This document shows, one piece after another, positions 1 through 7,816 of a stretch of DNA of 64,000 bases; the stretch's first letter is position 1; each line of letters begins with the position of its first letter. The notes beneath the pieces were generated by a model. That model did not search any database, was not told the DNA's origin, and was given only the letters and a program-made list of their open reading frames with translations. The stretch covers positions 124,001-188,000 of the forward strand of contig NZ_LNCD01000033.1 of the NCBI RefSeq assembly GCF_001542405.1. The letters run 5' to 3'. Source of the DNA: Rhizobium altiplani (GTDB lineage Bacteria > Pseudomonadota > Alphaproteobacteria > Rhizobiales > Rhizobiaceae). The position numbers and the translations under genes were made by a program.

Positions 1-64
1 AGAACTGCTATTGCTGCACTGCAATAATCGCCATAAGGTAGAGACGCTGAACTCGGAGGTCCGA

Positions 65-1150
65 ATGCCGCCAAGACCGTACAGCAATGCCCGTGCCACG
101 CGATCCGATCGCGATCCGATCGCAATTGATCTGGCGCTCCAGGGAGGTGGCGCGCACGGCGCGTTCACCTGGGGTGTGATCGAACGGCTCATCGATGAGC
201 CCTGGCTGGAGATTTCAAGCATAACCGGCACCTCGGCCGGCGCAATGAACGCGGTGGTACTCGCACATGGTTATGCCCTTGATGGTCGAGAGGGGGCGAA
301 GGTGGCTCTCGAGGCATTTTGGGCCCGGGTCAGCGACGTGGCGCGGTTCAGCCCGTTTCAGCGAACGGCGTTTGACGTGATGACCGGTAACTGGTCGCTT
401 GACCACTCGCCCGCCTATCTCTTTTTCGACCTTATGAGCCGCTTGTTTTCGCCCTATGAGATCAATCCGGGCAACATCAATCCGCTCCGCGACATCCTCG
501 AGGAGAGCGTGGATTTCGAGGCCTTGAAACGCTCTGAGATCAAGCTGTTTGTCAATGCCACGAACGTGCGAACCGGGCTGCCGAGGGTGTTTCGCAACGA
601 CGAACTGAGTGCCGACGCCGTGCTGGCTTCGGCATGCCTGCCGATGCTGCACCAGGCGATCGAAATAGACGGTGATCCCTACTGGGACGGTGGGTTTTCG
701 GGAAATCCGCTGCTTACGCCGGTCGTCCGGGAGAGTGCGGCACGCGACATTTTGCTTGTTCAGGTCAATCCCGTAGAGCGCGCGGGCGTTCCAAGGACTG
801 CACGTGAAATTCTCAATCGCATCAACGAGATCTCCTTTAACTCCAGCCTGAAGAAGGAATTGCGAGCGATGGCCATACTCCAGCGGATGCTTTCGGAAAG
901 CGGCGTTGCGCCGGATGAAATCGCCTGGGCGAAGGAATGGTCAAGCATACGTCTTCATCGAATTGCAACGCCACCGCGCATGGTGGAACTCAGCGCGTCA
1001 TCCAAGATGAACGGCGAGTGGGAGTTTCTTTCGATGCTGCGGGAAGAAGGGCGCGAGACCGCGCAAGAATTTCTCGCCAGCCATGGCACGGATATTGGAA
1101 AGCGGGCGAGCTTTGACATCGAAAGCCTGCTCGATACCGTCCTGCAATAG
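65..1150 (+). CDS. Patatin-like phospholipase family protein
   Basis: Predicted cytosolic lipid acyl hydrolase of the patatin family (361 aa from the chosen start). It shows the oxyanion loop GGGAHG near residues 27-32, the nucleophile elbow GTSAG with Ser57, and the catalytic-dyad Asp in WDGG at about residue 208. I chose the ATG at 65 because CGGAGGT lies just upstream; an in-frame TTG at 11 would add 18 residues without a better ribosome site. No signal peptide is visible. The GntP permease gene follows after 23 bp on the same strand, so the two are probably co-transcribed. In related bacteria such patatin proteins often sit near 3-hydroxybutyrate genes, which suggests a role in storage polymer or short hydroxyacid metabolism; that role is inference. 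Confidence 0.85.
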   Translation: MPPRPYSNARATRSDRDPIAIDLALQGGGAHGAFTWGVIERLIDEPWLEISSITGTSAGAMNAVVLAHGYALDGREGAKVALEAFWARVSDVARFSPFQRTAFDVMTGNWSLDHSPAYLFFDLMSRLFSPYEINPGNINPLRDILEESVDFEALKRSEIKLFVNATNVRTGLPRVFRNDELSADAVLASACLPMLHQAIEIDGDPYWDGGFSGNPLLTPVVRESAARDILLVQVNPVERAGVPRTAREILNRINEISFNSSLKKELRAMAILQRMLSESGVAPDEIAWAKEWSSIRLHRIATPPRMVELSASSKMNGEWEFLSMLREEGRETAQEFLASHGTDIGKRASFDIESLLDTVLQ

Positions 1151-1173
1151 ACGTCAGAGCGCAAAGCCCCGTC

Positions 1174-2628
1174 ATGGATATTGTTGGCGTCCTTATCGCT
1201 CTTGGTGTTCTCGTCGCGCTCGCTTACCGCGGCTGGAGCATCCTTCTTCTCGCACCCCTTTGTGCCCTGCTTGCCGCACTGTTGGCTGGCCAGCCGTTGC
1301 TTGCCAGCTGGACGCAGACTTTCATGCGCAATGCGGCAGATTTCATTGCCCAGTTCTTCCCGATTTTTCTGCTTGGCGCTCTTTTCGGCAAGCTCATGGA
1401 AGCCAGTGGTTCGGTTGAGGCAATTGCCGTGAAGATGACCGAGACGCTCGGGGCAGGACGAGCCATATTCGCCGTCGTGCTTGCTGGCGCCTTCGTGACA
1501 TATGGCGGCGTCAGCCTGTTTGTCGCTTTCTTCGTCCTTGCTCCAATGGGGCATGCTCTCTTCAAGGCGGCCGACATTCCGCACCGGCTCATGCCGGCAG
1601 CAATCGCCCTTGGAACATCCACCTTCACCATGTCTGCCATGCCGGGCACGCCGGCGATCCAGAATGCGATCCCGATGCCATTTTTTGGCACCAATCCGTT
1701 TGCTGCCCCCGGGCTCGGCGTCATTGCCTCTGCGGTCATGCTTGGTTTCGGCATGTGGTGGCTGCAGATGGCGCGGCGAAAGGCGAAGCTGGCAGGGGAG
1801 ACCTATCGCTATGCTGGCTTGACGGCCTCTGATGCCATTTCAAATGACGACAGGATGCGGGAGCGTGGCGCAGTCGCGCATGACTTCGATCCGGGTGAAA
1901 TTGCGCGCGGCGGTCATGCGGCGATGCGACCAGGCTTTTTGATCGCAGCGCTGCCGCTGGTGGTCGTCGTTGCGACCAATCTGGTGATGACGTTCGCCGT
2001 TTTGCCGCGTATCGACGCGCATTATCTGGCGGAAACTGCGTGGGGCTCAACCACACTTTCAGCGGTTGCGGGTGTCTGGTCGGTGATTGTGGCATTGACG
2101 GCGGGCATTGTGGCGCTCCTCGTTACCAACTTTGACCGCCTTCCTGGTCTCCGTTCCATCATCGATGCCGGCGTCAACGCGGCTGTCCTGCCGATCATGA
2201 GCGTTGCCAGCCTTGTTGGCTTCGGCGCCGTCGTGGCTGCTCTCCCTGCATTCGAGACGGTGAAGGTCTGGGTCCTCGGCATCGAGGGAGGGCCACTGGT
2301 CTCCCTTGCGATTGCGACGAATATCCTTGCTGCATTGACCGGTTCGGCGTCAGGCGGGCTGACGATTGCGCTCGATGCCCTGGGGCCGACCTATATGGAA
2401 ATTGCCCACCAGACGGGTCTCGATCCCGAACTGATGCACCGGGTTGCGGTCATCGGCGCCGGCACGCTGGACAGCTTGCCGCACAACGGTGCTGTCGTGA
2501 CACTCCTTTCTGTCTGCGGTGTCTCACACAAGGATGGTTACCTTGATCTCGCCATGGCCGCCATCGCAAGCGCCCTTGTTGCCCTGGTCGTCGTCATCAC
2601 GCTCGGAACTCTTGTCGGGTCGTTCTGA
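1174..2628 (+). CDS. GntP family permease (gluconate/hydroxybutyrate-type H+ symporter)
   Basis: Polytopic inner-membrane carrier of 484 aa with about 12 hydrophobic segments along its whole length. The glycine- and proline-rich stretch with TSTFTMSAMPGTPAIQN (about residues 150-170) and the C-terminal GTLDSLPHNGAV motif are typical of the GntP/citrate-type superfamily. The family imports gluconate, 3-hydroxybutyrate and related hydroxyacids with protons. It follows the patatin gene by 23 bp and is probably in its operon. The substrate cannot be read from sequence: the patatin partner argues for 3-hydroxybutyrate, while the gluconate-dehydrogenase-like gene downstream argues for gluconate. 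Confidence 0.85.
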   Translation: MDIVGVLIALGVLVALAYRGWSILLLAPLCALLAALLAGQPLLASWTQTFMRNAADFIAQFFPIFLLGALFGKLMEASGSVEAIAVKMTETLGAGRAIFAVVLAGAFVTYGGVSLFVAFFVLAPMGHALFKAADIPHRLMPAAIALGTSTFTMSAMPGTPAIQNAIPMPFFGTNPFAAPGLGVIASAVMLGFGMWWLQMARRKAKLAGETYRYAGLTASDAISNDDRMRERGAVAHDFDPGEIARGGHAAMRPGFLIAALPLVVVVATNLVMTFAVLPRIDAHYLAETAWGSTTLSAVAGVWSVIVALTAGIVALLVTNFDRLPGLRSIIDAGVNAAVLPIMSVASLVGFGAVVAALPAFETVKVWVLGIEGGPLVSLAIATNILAALTGSASGGLTIALDALGPTYMEIAHQTGLDPELMHRVAVIGAGTLDSLPHNGAVVTLLSVCGVSHKDGYLDLAMAAIASALVALVVVITLGTLVGSF

Positions 2629-2822
2629 CCAGCTGCGACACCACATCCGGGAGTGCTGGCTGCTTCCACTCGATCGCGACGATAGACGGGCGACGGACGC
2701 CGGTGCCTCTATCGGCTCTAAGCGTCAAGGTGTACTCAAGGCAACAGGCTGTACCTGCTAGACTGAACTCCGCGTCAGCCTGTTCGGGCGGGTGCGCATG
2801 TAGAGGAGACACTGGAGAGTAG

Positions 2823-3593
2823 ATGATGGGTTTTCCGCTTTTCGATCTCAGCGGCAGGCGAGCGTTGGTAACCGGCTCGTCACAAGGCATTGGTTTTGCG
2901 TTGGCCAGGGGGCTTGCCGAGCATGGCGCATCCGTCGTGCTGAACGGACGGGATGCGTCGAAGCTGGAGGCGGCCGCGAAGGCTCTGCGAGAAGCCGGTT
3001 ACGATGTTGCTGTGAATGCCTTTGATGTGACCGATGCTGACGCAGTCAAACATGGCATCGACGAGATCGAGAGCGCCATTGGTCCAATCGATATTCTCAT
3101 CAACAATGCGGGAATGCAGTTTCGCACGTCACTGGAGGATTTTCCGGCCGATCGCTGGGAGCAGCTGCTGAAAACCAACATCTCCAGCATCTTCTATGTC
3201 GGGCAGGCCGTTGCCCGGCACATGATCACGCGCGGCGCAGGAAAGATCATCAACATCGCCTCCGTCCAAAGCGAACTCGCTCGTCCGGGCATCGCCCCCT
3301 ACACCGCCACAAAGGGTGCTGTGAAGAACCTGACCCGCGGTATGTGCGCCGACTGGGCCAAGTTCGGAATCCAGGTGAATGCCCTCGCGCCGGGCTATTT
3401 CAAGACGCCGCTCAATCAGGCTCTCGTTGATAACGAGGAGTTCTCCTCATGGCTTCAAAAGCGCACGCCTGCCGCCCGCTGGGGCGAGGTGGATGAACTG
3501 ATCGGTGCGGCGGTCTTCCTCTCCGGGAAAGGATCATCCTTTGTCAATGGACACACTCTCTATGTCGACGGTGGCATCACGACCTGCCTCTAG
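2823..3593 (+). CDS. SDR family oxidoreductase, gluconate 5-dehydrogenase-like
   Basis: Classical short-chain dehydrogenase (256 aa) predicted to interconvert a sugar acid or ketoacid using NAD(P). It shows the Rossmann motif TGSSQGIG at residues 18-25, NNAG at 94-97, the catalytic Ser near 147 and the Y160-x3-K164 pair. The C-terminal segment, including GMCADWAKFGIQVN and the closing VDGGITTCL, closely resembles IdnO/gluconate 5-dehydrogenases. GGAGAG sits before two adjacent ATG codons (2823 and 2826), so the start is uncertain by one codon. A 194-bp gap separates it from the GntP gene, so it may have its own promoter. Family confidence is high; substrate confidence is moderate. Confidence 0.8.
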   Translation: MMGFPLFDLSGRRALVTGSSQGIGFALARGLAEHGASVVLNGRDASKLEAAAKALREAGYDVAVNAFDVTDADAVKHGIDEIESAIGPIDILINNAGMQFRTSLEDFPADRWEQLLKTNISSIFYVGQAVARHMITRGAGKIINIASVQSELARPGIAPYTATKGAVKNLTRGMCADWAKFGIQVNALAPGYFKTPLNQALVDNEEFSSWLQKRTPAARWGEVDELIGAAVFLSGKGSSFVNGHTLYVDGGITTCL

Positions 3594-4146
3594 TGATGCC
3601 TATCGCCGATGTAGCCCGCTGAAATCAGGTTCAACGCTCTGAGGCGCGTCTGCCCAGTGGCAGCGAGTACGAGAAATACAGCGGAGCGGCGGCCCTCGGA
3701 TTTCAGAGCCTCAATGCGTCGGACACATTCACCGGGCGGGTCCAACCGGCCCATTCTGCACGTCCGTAAAGACGGTTCCGGGTCGTATGCCTTGCCGAGC
3801 GTTCGCGCGCGGTTTGTCTGGCCGCGGAATAGCGAAATTCAATTGTAGCGTGCCGTCCTTCGACGTGCCAGACCGTGGCTCGTGGCCGCTGGGTGGTGTG
3901 CATGGCACACTTCGGCAGGCAAGGGCACCTACGCCGTCAGACCAGCATGTTCACCACCAAATCTTCGCAGCCGTCCTCCCCATGCACAGGCTGCCCTGTC
4001 CTCAGGTGTAGCTCGACCGCCAATACGCTTCGACCTAGCGTCCGCTACGGGCTCGGGACGGACATGTCTCGATCACGCAAAAATAGGAGCACACGATGTC
4101 ACAGGCAGAAGCAGCGAGCCGTAGGATTGGGCAGGAGGAGGCGAAC
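3594..4146. other. Gene-poor gap between SDR and MBL genes
   Basis: About 550 bases without a convincing gene. Short open frames occur on both strands but show no family resemblance, no good ribosome site and no signal peptide. I see no tRNA, insertion-sequence end or long inverted repeat. It presumably contains the promoter of the MBL gene, but I could not pick one out. Confidence 0.5.
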
Positions 4147-5064
4147 ATGACCCAGAACAACGCCTCACAACCCGCCAGAGCACGGTCCGAAGAGTTGGTC
4201 CCGTCGCGCTACGCGGTGCGGGTCGGCGAGATTGACGTGCTGGTTATCAGCGATGGGGTACTGCCGCTTCCAACCGCGATGTTGGGACATAACGCCGACC
4301 CTGCCGTCCGAGCTGGCTGGCTCGACGATATGTTCCTGCCGCAGGACGCTTTCGACTGGTCGCTGAATGCGGTTCTTGTGCGCAGTGGCGGGCAGACCAT
4401 ACTCATCGACGCTGGACTGGGATTGGACCCGGACTTGAACTTGCCGCGGGCCGGGCAGTTGACCAAGCGACTGGAGGCGGCTGGCATCGATCTTGGATCC
4501 GTCACCGACATCGTGCTGACCCACATGCACATGGACCATGTTGGCGGCCTGCTCGTCGAGGGGGTGAAGGAACGGCTGCGGCCGGACCTGCGGATCCACG
4601 TGGCGGCCGCCGAGGTCAAATTCTGGGAGGCGCCCGATTTCTCCCGCGTCTCGATGCCGCCGGGGTTCCCGGACGCGCTTCGGGCAGCCGCCAAGCGGTT
4701 CACCGAAGAATACCGCAGCCATCTGCGGCTGTTCGATGAGGAGCAAGAGGTGGCGCCGGGCGTGGTCGCCACACGTACCGGCGGCCACACCCCCGGACAT
4801 TGCGTGGTTCGCGTGGCGTCAGGCGGTGATCGGCTGATGTTTGCCGGCGACGCCGTGTTTGCGGTCGGGTTCGAACACCCCGACTGGTATAACGGTTTCG
4901 AACACGACCCAGAGGAGGCGGCCCGCGTCCGGGTCCGACTTTTGCGGGAGCTGGCGGAGACCGGCGCACAGCTCGTTGCCACGCACCTGCCGTTCCCGTC
5001 CGTCGGCCACGTGGCGGTTGATGGCGATGCTTTCCGCTGGGTCCCGGCCTTCTGGGACTATTGA
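4147..5064 (+). CDS. MBL-fold metallo-hydrolase (lactonase-like)
   Basis: Metallo-beta-lactamase-fold hydrolase of about 305 aa. The dinuclear zinc motif HMHMDH is followed by GGHTPGH and by the bridging Asp in FAGDAV, with a final His in VATHLPFPSVGH. This layout matches the lactonase/arylsulfatase-like branch that includes N-acyl-homoserine-lactone lactonases, but the substrate is not determined by these residues. I prefer the ATG at 4147 because GGAGGAGG lies about 6 bases upstream. An upstream ATG at 4096, also behind a GGAG, would add 17 residues. By eye the gene looks more G+C-rich than its neighbours and is flanked by gene-poor DNA, so horizontal arrival is possible. Confidence 0.8.
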   Translation: MTQNNASQPARARSEELVPSRYAVRVGEIDVLVISDGVLPLPTAMLGHNADPAVRAGWLDDMFLPQDAFDWSLNAVLVRSGGQTILIDAGLGLDPDLNLPRAGQLTKRLEAAGIDLGSVTDIVLTHMHMDHVGGLLVEGVKERLRPDLRIHVAAAEVKFWEAPDFSRVSMPPGFPDALRAAAKRFTEEYRSHLRLFDEEQEVAPGVVATRTGGHTPGHCVVRVASGGDRLMFAGDAVFAVGFEHPDWYNGFEHDPEEAARVRVRLLRELAETGAQLVATHLPFPSVGHVAVDGDAFRWVPAFWDY

Positions 5065-5372
5065 CTGCTTGGATCGACCATTCCGCGTAGGCGCTTCGTC
5101 GACCGAGCGCCCATGCGTACACGGTCGAACTTGCACTGGAAAAAAACCGACTAGGCTCTTGATGGGCCTAGTCGCTGCAGCAGTCAAAGGCAGCAAAAAT
5201 GTCCCAAATGAAATGCGCCGGCCGCCAGCCGGCACCGCACCGCGCCTCTCGCCTTACGAGGGATACATCTGCCGCGGCTTCAAGGGGGCTACTCCGTTTT
5301 CACTACATGGACAGTTTTGGCAAAATGGCTCCATAATGAACTCGAGGGAACGAATGGCCTGGGGACGTCCGT
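5065..5372. other. Intergenic region before the response regulator
   Basis: About 310 bases with no credible protein gene. It contains a strong hairpin with a T-run oriented to the minus strand (listed separately) although no minus-strand gene lies upstream of it. The right part is the leader/promoter region of the response regulator gene. Confidence 0.5.
5140..5174 (-). terminator. Orphan rho-independent terminator, minus strand
   Basis: A perfect 9-bp stem (5148-5156 pairs with 5166-5174) with a 9-base loop is followed, reading the minus strand, by seven T residues (5146-5140). This is a textbook intrinsic terminator for minus-strand transcription. The plus strand has no T-run after it. 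No protein gene on the minus strand ends into it. Confidence 0.65.
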
Positions 5373-6047
5373 ATGGAATCGGTTTCTATCGCGTTGGTCG
5401 ATGATCATCCATTAATGCTGGCAGGTTTGGTGGATCTATTTAAACTGAACGAGGATTTCACGGTCGCGGCGACGGGAAGCAAGGCAAGCGACATTCTCAA
5501 GATCAACGCGGAAATCCGCCCGGACGTATTCGTGGTGGACGTGATGATGCCTGGAAACATATTCGAGGTCATCGCGAAAATCGTCGCGACTTCGCCAAAG
5601 ACAAAGTTCCTCGCCTTCACCGCCTTGACGAGAAGCGACATCGCCGTTCGCGCACTCAATGCCGGCGCGACCGGGTATGTTCTTAAGGGCAGTGATGCCG
5701 GCGAGCTTATTCAGGGCGTAAGGGCTGTGCATAACGGCGAAACCTTCATTACGCCGGCATTTGCCTGCAAGGTCATCGAAGAGCTTAAGATTTCTTCGCT
5801 GCGCAAGATGGCGCCCGGAACCGTCAAGCTCAGCATTCGCGAGGGACAAATTGTCGGCATGCTCATGCGCGGAGCCACAAACAAGCAGATCGCGGCCGAT
5901 TTGCGTATCGGCGAAAAGACCGTAAAGAACTACATGACCATCCTGATGCAGAAGCTTCATGCGCGGAACCGCCTCGAGGTGCTCATTGCGGCGCAGAAGC
6001 TTGAGGTCGACGATCATCAAGACAGGGAGCCAATGCTGCGCCATTGA
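5373..6047 (+). CDS. LuxR/NarL-family response regulator
   Basis: Two-component response regulator of 224 aa. The receiver domain has the acidic pair D10-D11, the phosphoacceptor Asp56 in VVDVMMP, and a later Lys in YVLKGSD. The C-terminal LuxR-type helix-turn-helix (about residues 150-215) contains LSIREGQIVGMLMRGATNKQIAADL and KTVKNYMTILMQKL. It is encoded tail-to-tail with the histidine kinase gene at 6097-7569, 49 bp away, and that kinase belongs to the NarX/DesK-like type that partners with such regulators. A role in controlling the adjacent RTX/secretion genes is inference from location. Confidence 0.88.
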   Translation: MESVSIALVDDHPLMLAGLVDLFKLNEDFTVAATGSKASDILKINAEIRPDVFVVDVMMPGNIFEVIAKIVATSPKTKFLAFTALTRSDIAVRALNAGATGYVLKGSDAGELIQGVRAVHNGETFITPAFACKVIEELKISSLRKMAPGTVKLSIREGQIVGMLMRGATNKQIAADLRIGEKTVKNYMTILMQKLHARNRLEVLIAAQKLEVDDHQDREPMLRH

Positions 6048-6096
6048 TGAATGTCTTCGGCTCTAACTCGTCGTTATTTCGCCGCTCTTGCCAGGT

Positions 6097-7569
6097 CTAG
6101 GCGCTGTTGATTTCGAGTGGCACGCGGGTCACGAGTTGCATTCCCCCTTTGCCGCGCCGCCTGATTTGTACCGAGCCGGCAAAAGCTTCAACCCGGTTGC
6201 GAATTCCCTGCAGACCCAGCGGCCTACGGCGCGCTTCTGTCGTCGAAGTTGGTGAGAAACCCGGTCCACCGTCGCTGATTACGATTGTGATGGCCTCTTC
6301 GTTCGCGATGGCGATAACACGTTGATCGCGGCCGGCTGCGTGATGAAAAGCATTGTTGAGCCCTTCCTGAACCACGCGGTAAAGACAGATTTTCAGTGGG
6401 TGAGCGGTACTCTTCTGAAGTCCCCTGTAGCGGGCCTTTACGATGGACCCGGTCGCATGCTCGTGCCGCTCGACGGCAACGCGAAGTGCGGCCTCCAAGG
6501 ACATGTTTTCGAGCTCCGGAAGTACCAGGCCCGTCGAGAGCTCCCGCAACTCCGTCAACACCTGGCCCGCCAGGCGAAGCGGCGAGATGTCGGCTCGCGT
6601 CACGTTCGAGGGGCCGACGGCATCTGCCGGGTCGCCAGGCGTCTTCGGGGCCGGCGTCCCCAGCCTGAGGATCAGCAGGCCGAGCAACTGTATCGGCCCG
6701 TCGTGCAGATCTGAACCGATGCGGTTCAAGAGAGCCTCGTTTGATTTGCTGGCATCCATGCGCGCCTGATCGGCGGTCTTGCGCAACTGCCTGTTCTGCT
6801 CCGCCAATGCTTGCGCGCTGGCGAGTTGGGCCTTGAGCGTCACGCTCTGGCGCCGGATCAGCCTACTGGCACGTCGAACGATCAGGAAGAGCAGGCCCAT
6901 GATGGCGACCGTCGTTGCTCCAACGATGGCCCACGTCCTTCGTTGAACCCGGTCGCGTTGCGCAATAAACTCGCCAGCCTCCTCGTAAAGTTCTCCGACC
7001 GCTATGACCTCGTGGACGTTGGAACGATAGATCGGCCCATAGATTTCGATCAGCGGGCGCTGTTCCGGCTGTCCACCGTCCTCGTTATCATCGTGTCCAG
7101 TTTCCAGCTGTGCCACCACCTGGCCAGCAAACGCCTGCTCGATATCCTTTGACGGAAGGCGCTTGCCCATAAGCGATTTGTCAGTGCTGTAGAGAACCGT
7201 TCCGTCCCGCTCCCAGATTCGGAACCCCTCCACGCGCGTTGCCAGGTCCGTGCCGATCAGGAGCCTGTCCAGTTGCTGCTGACGCTCGGCCGAAACACGT
7301 GGGCCGTCCGGGCCTTCTTCAATATGGCCGGCAAGGAAGCCCTCCATGTAGAGGGCCCCGGATTCTGCTCGGCTCCGAAGCTGGTTCGCGGCAATCTGCG
7401 AACTCAGCCACTCGCCGAGGATCGCCATCGAGCCGCCGATGATTAAGGTAGCGACGAGCAAGAATTGGGTCGTCAGATCAAGGCTGTGCCAGAAGCGGAT
7501 TGCCCAGGAGCCGCGGCCGGTGGCGGCTTCATCGCCGGGGACATAAGTCACGCTCTCCTTTGGGTACAA
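6097..7569 (-). CDS. Sensor histidine kinase (NarX/DesK-type, HisKA_3)
   Basis: Membrane-bound sensor kinase of 490 aa. A first membrane helix lies near residues 33-55, then a periplasmic sensor region to about 215, and a second helix near 215-235. A coiled-coil linker leads to the dimerisation/phosphoacceptor motif DLHDGPIQLL. The ATPase domain shows VVQEGLNNAFHHA (N box) and SDGGPGF (G box). The start appears to be TTG at 7569 behind AAAGGAGGG; a GTG at 7551 is an alternative. It converges on its likely partner regulator and diverges from the giant peroxidase gene, which suggests the pair senses an envelope signal and controls secretion of that protein. Confidence 0.85.
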   Translation of the reverse strand: MYPKESVTYVPGDEAATGRGSWAIRFWHSLDLTTQFLLVATLIIGGSMAILGEWLSSQIAANQLRSRAESGALYMEGFLAGHIEEGPDGPRVSAERQQQLDRLLIGTDLATRVEGFRIWERDGTVLYSTDKSLMGKRLPSKDIEQAFAGQVVAQLETGHDDNEDGGQPEQRPLIEIYGPIYRSNVHEVIAVGELYEEAGEFIAQRDRVQRRTWAIVGATTVAIMGLLFLIVRRASRLIRRQSVTLKAQLASAQALAEQNRQLRKTADQARMDASKSNEALLNRIGSDLHDGPIQLLGLLILRLGTPAPKTPGDPADAVGPSNVTRADISPLRLAGQVLTELRELSTGLVLPELENMSLEAALRVAVERHEHATGSIVKARYRGLQKSTAHPLKICLYRVVQEGLNNAFHHAAGRDQRVIAIANEEAITIVISDGGPGFSPTSTTEARRRPLGLQGIRNRVEAFAGSVQIRRRGKGGMQLVTRVPLEINSA

Positions 7570-7675
7570 AGTCCCTCCTTTCAGGCGACGAAGGTCCGCA
7601 CAATTCTCTGGACCTTTGGAACTATTCCGTCCGGTGCCCTTCGCGACATTATCCCATCATCGAAGATTATGTCGG

Positions 7676-7723
7676 CTTTTCTTGCGTTTGTATCTGGTTC
7701 GCGAACGCGGTCGACAAGAAAAG
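7676..7723. promoter_or_regulatory. Nested inverted repeats in the kinase/peroxidase divergent promoter
   Basis: In the 247-bp region between the divergent kinase and peroxidase genes, CTTTTCTTG (7676-7684) and CAAGAAAAG (7715-7723) form a perfect 9-bp inverted repeat. A perfect 10-bp palindrome GTTCGCGAAC (7697-7706) lies between the arms, close to their centre. Such symmetry suggests a regulator binding site, perhaps for the adjacent response regulator, or a cruciform. Neither is shown by sequence alone. Confidence 0.4.
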
Positions 7724-7816
7724 ACGTTCGTGCGCCAAGCAACGTACGAGAATAGTTCAAGTTTCATCAAGTTTACCATGCGGTGAAGAAATTCAGCTGG
7801 TGCTAGGGAGAGCAAA

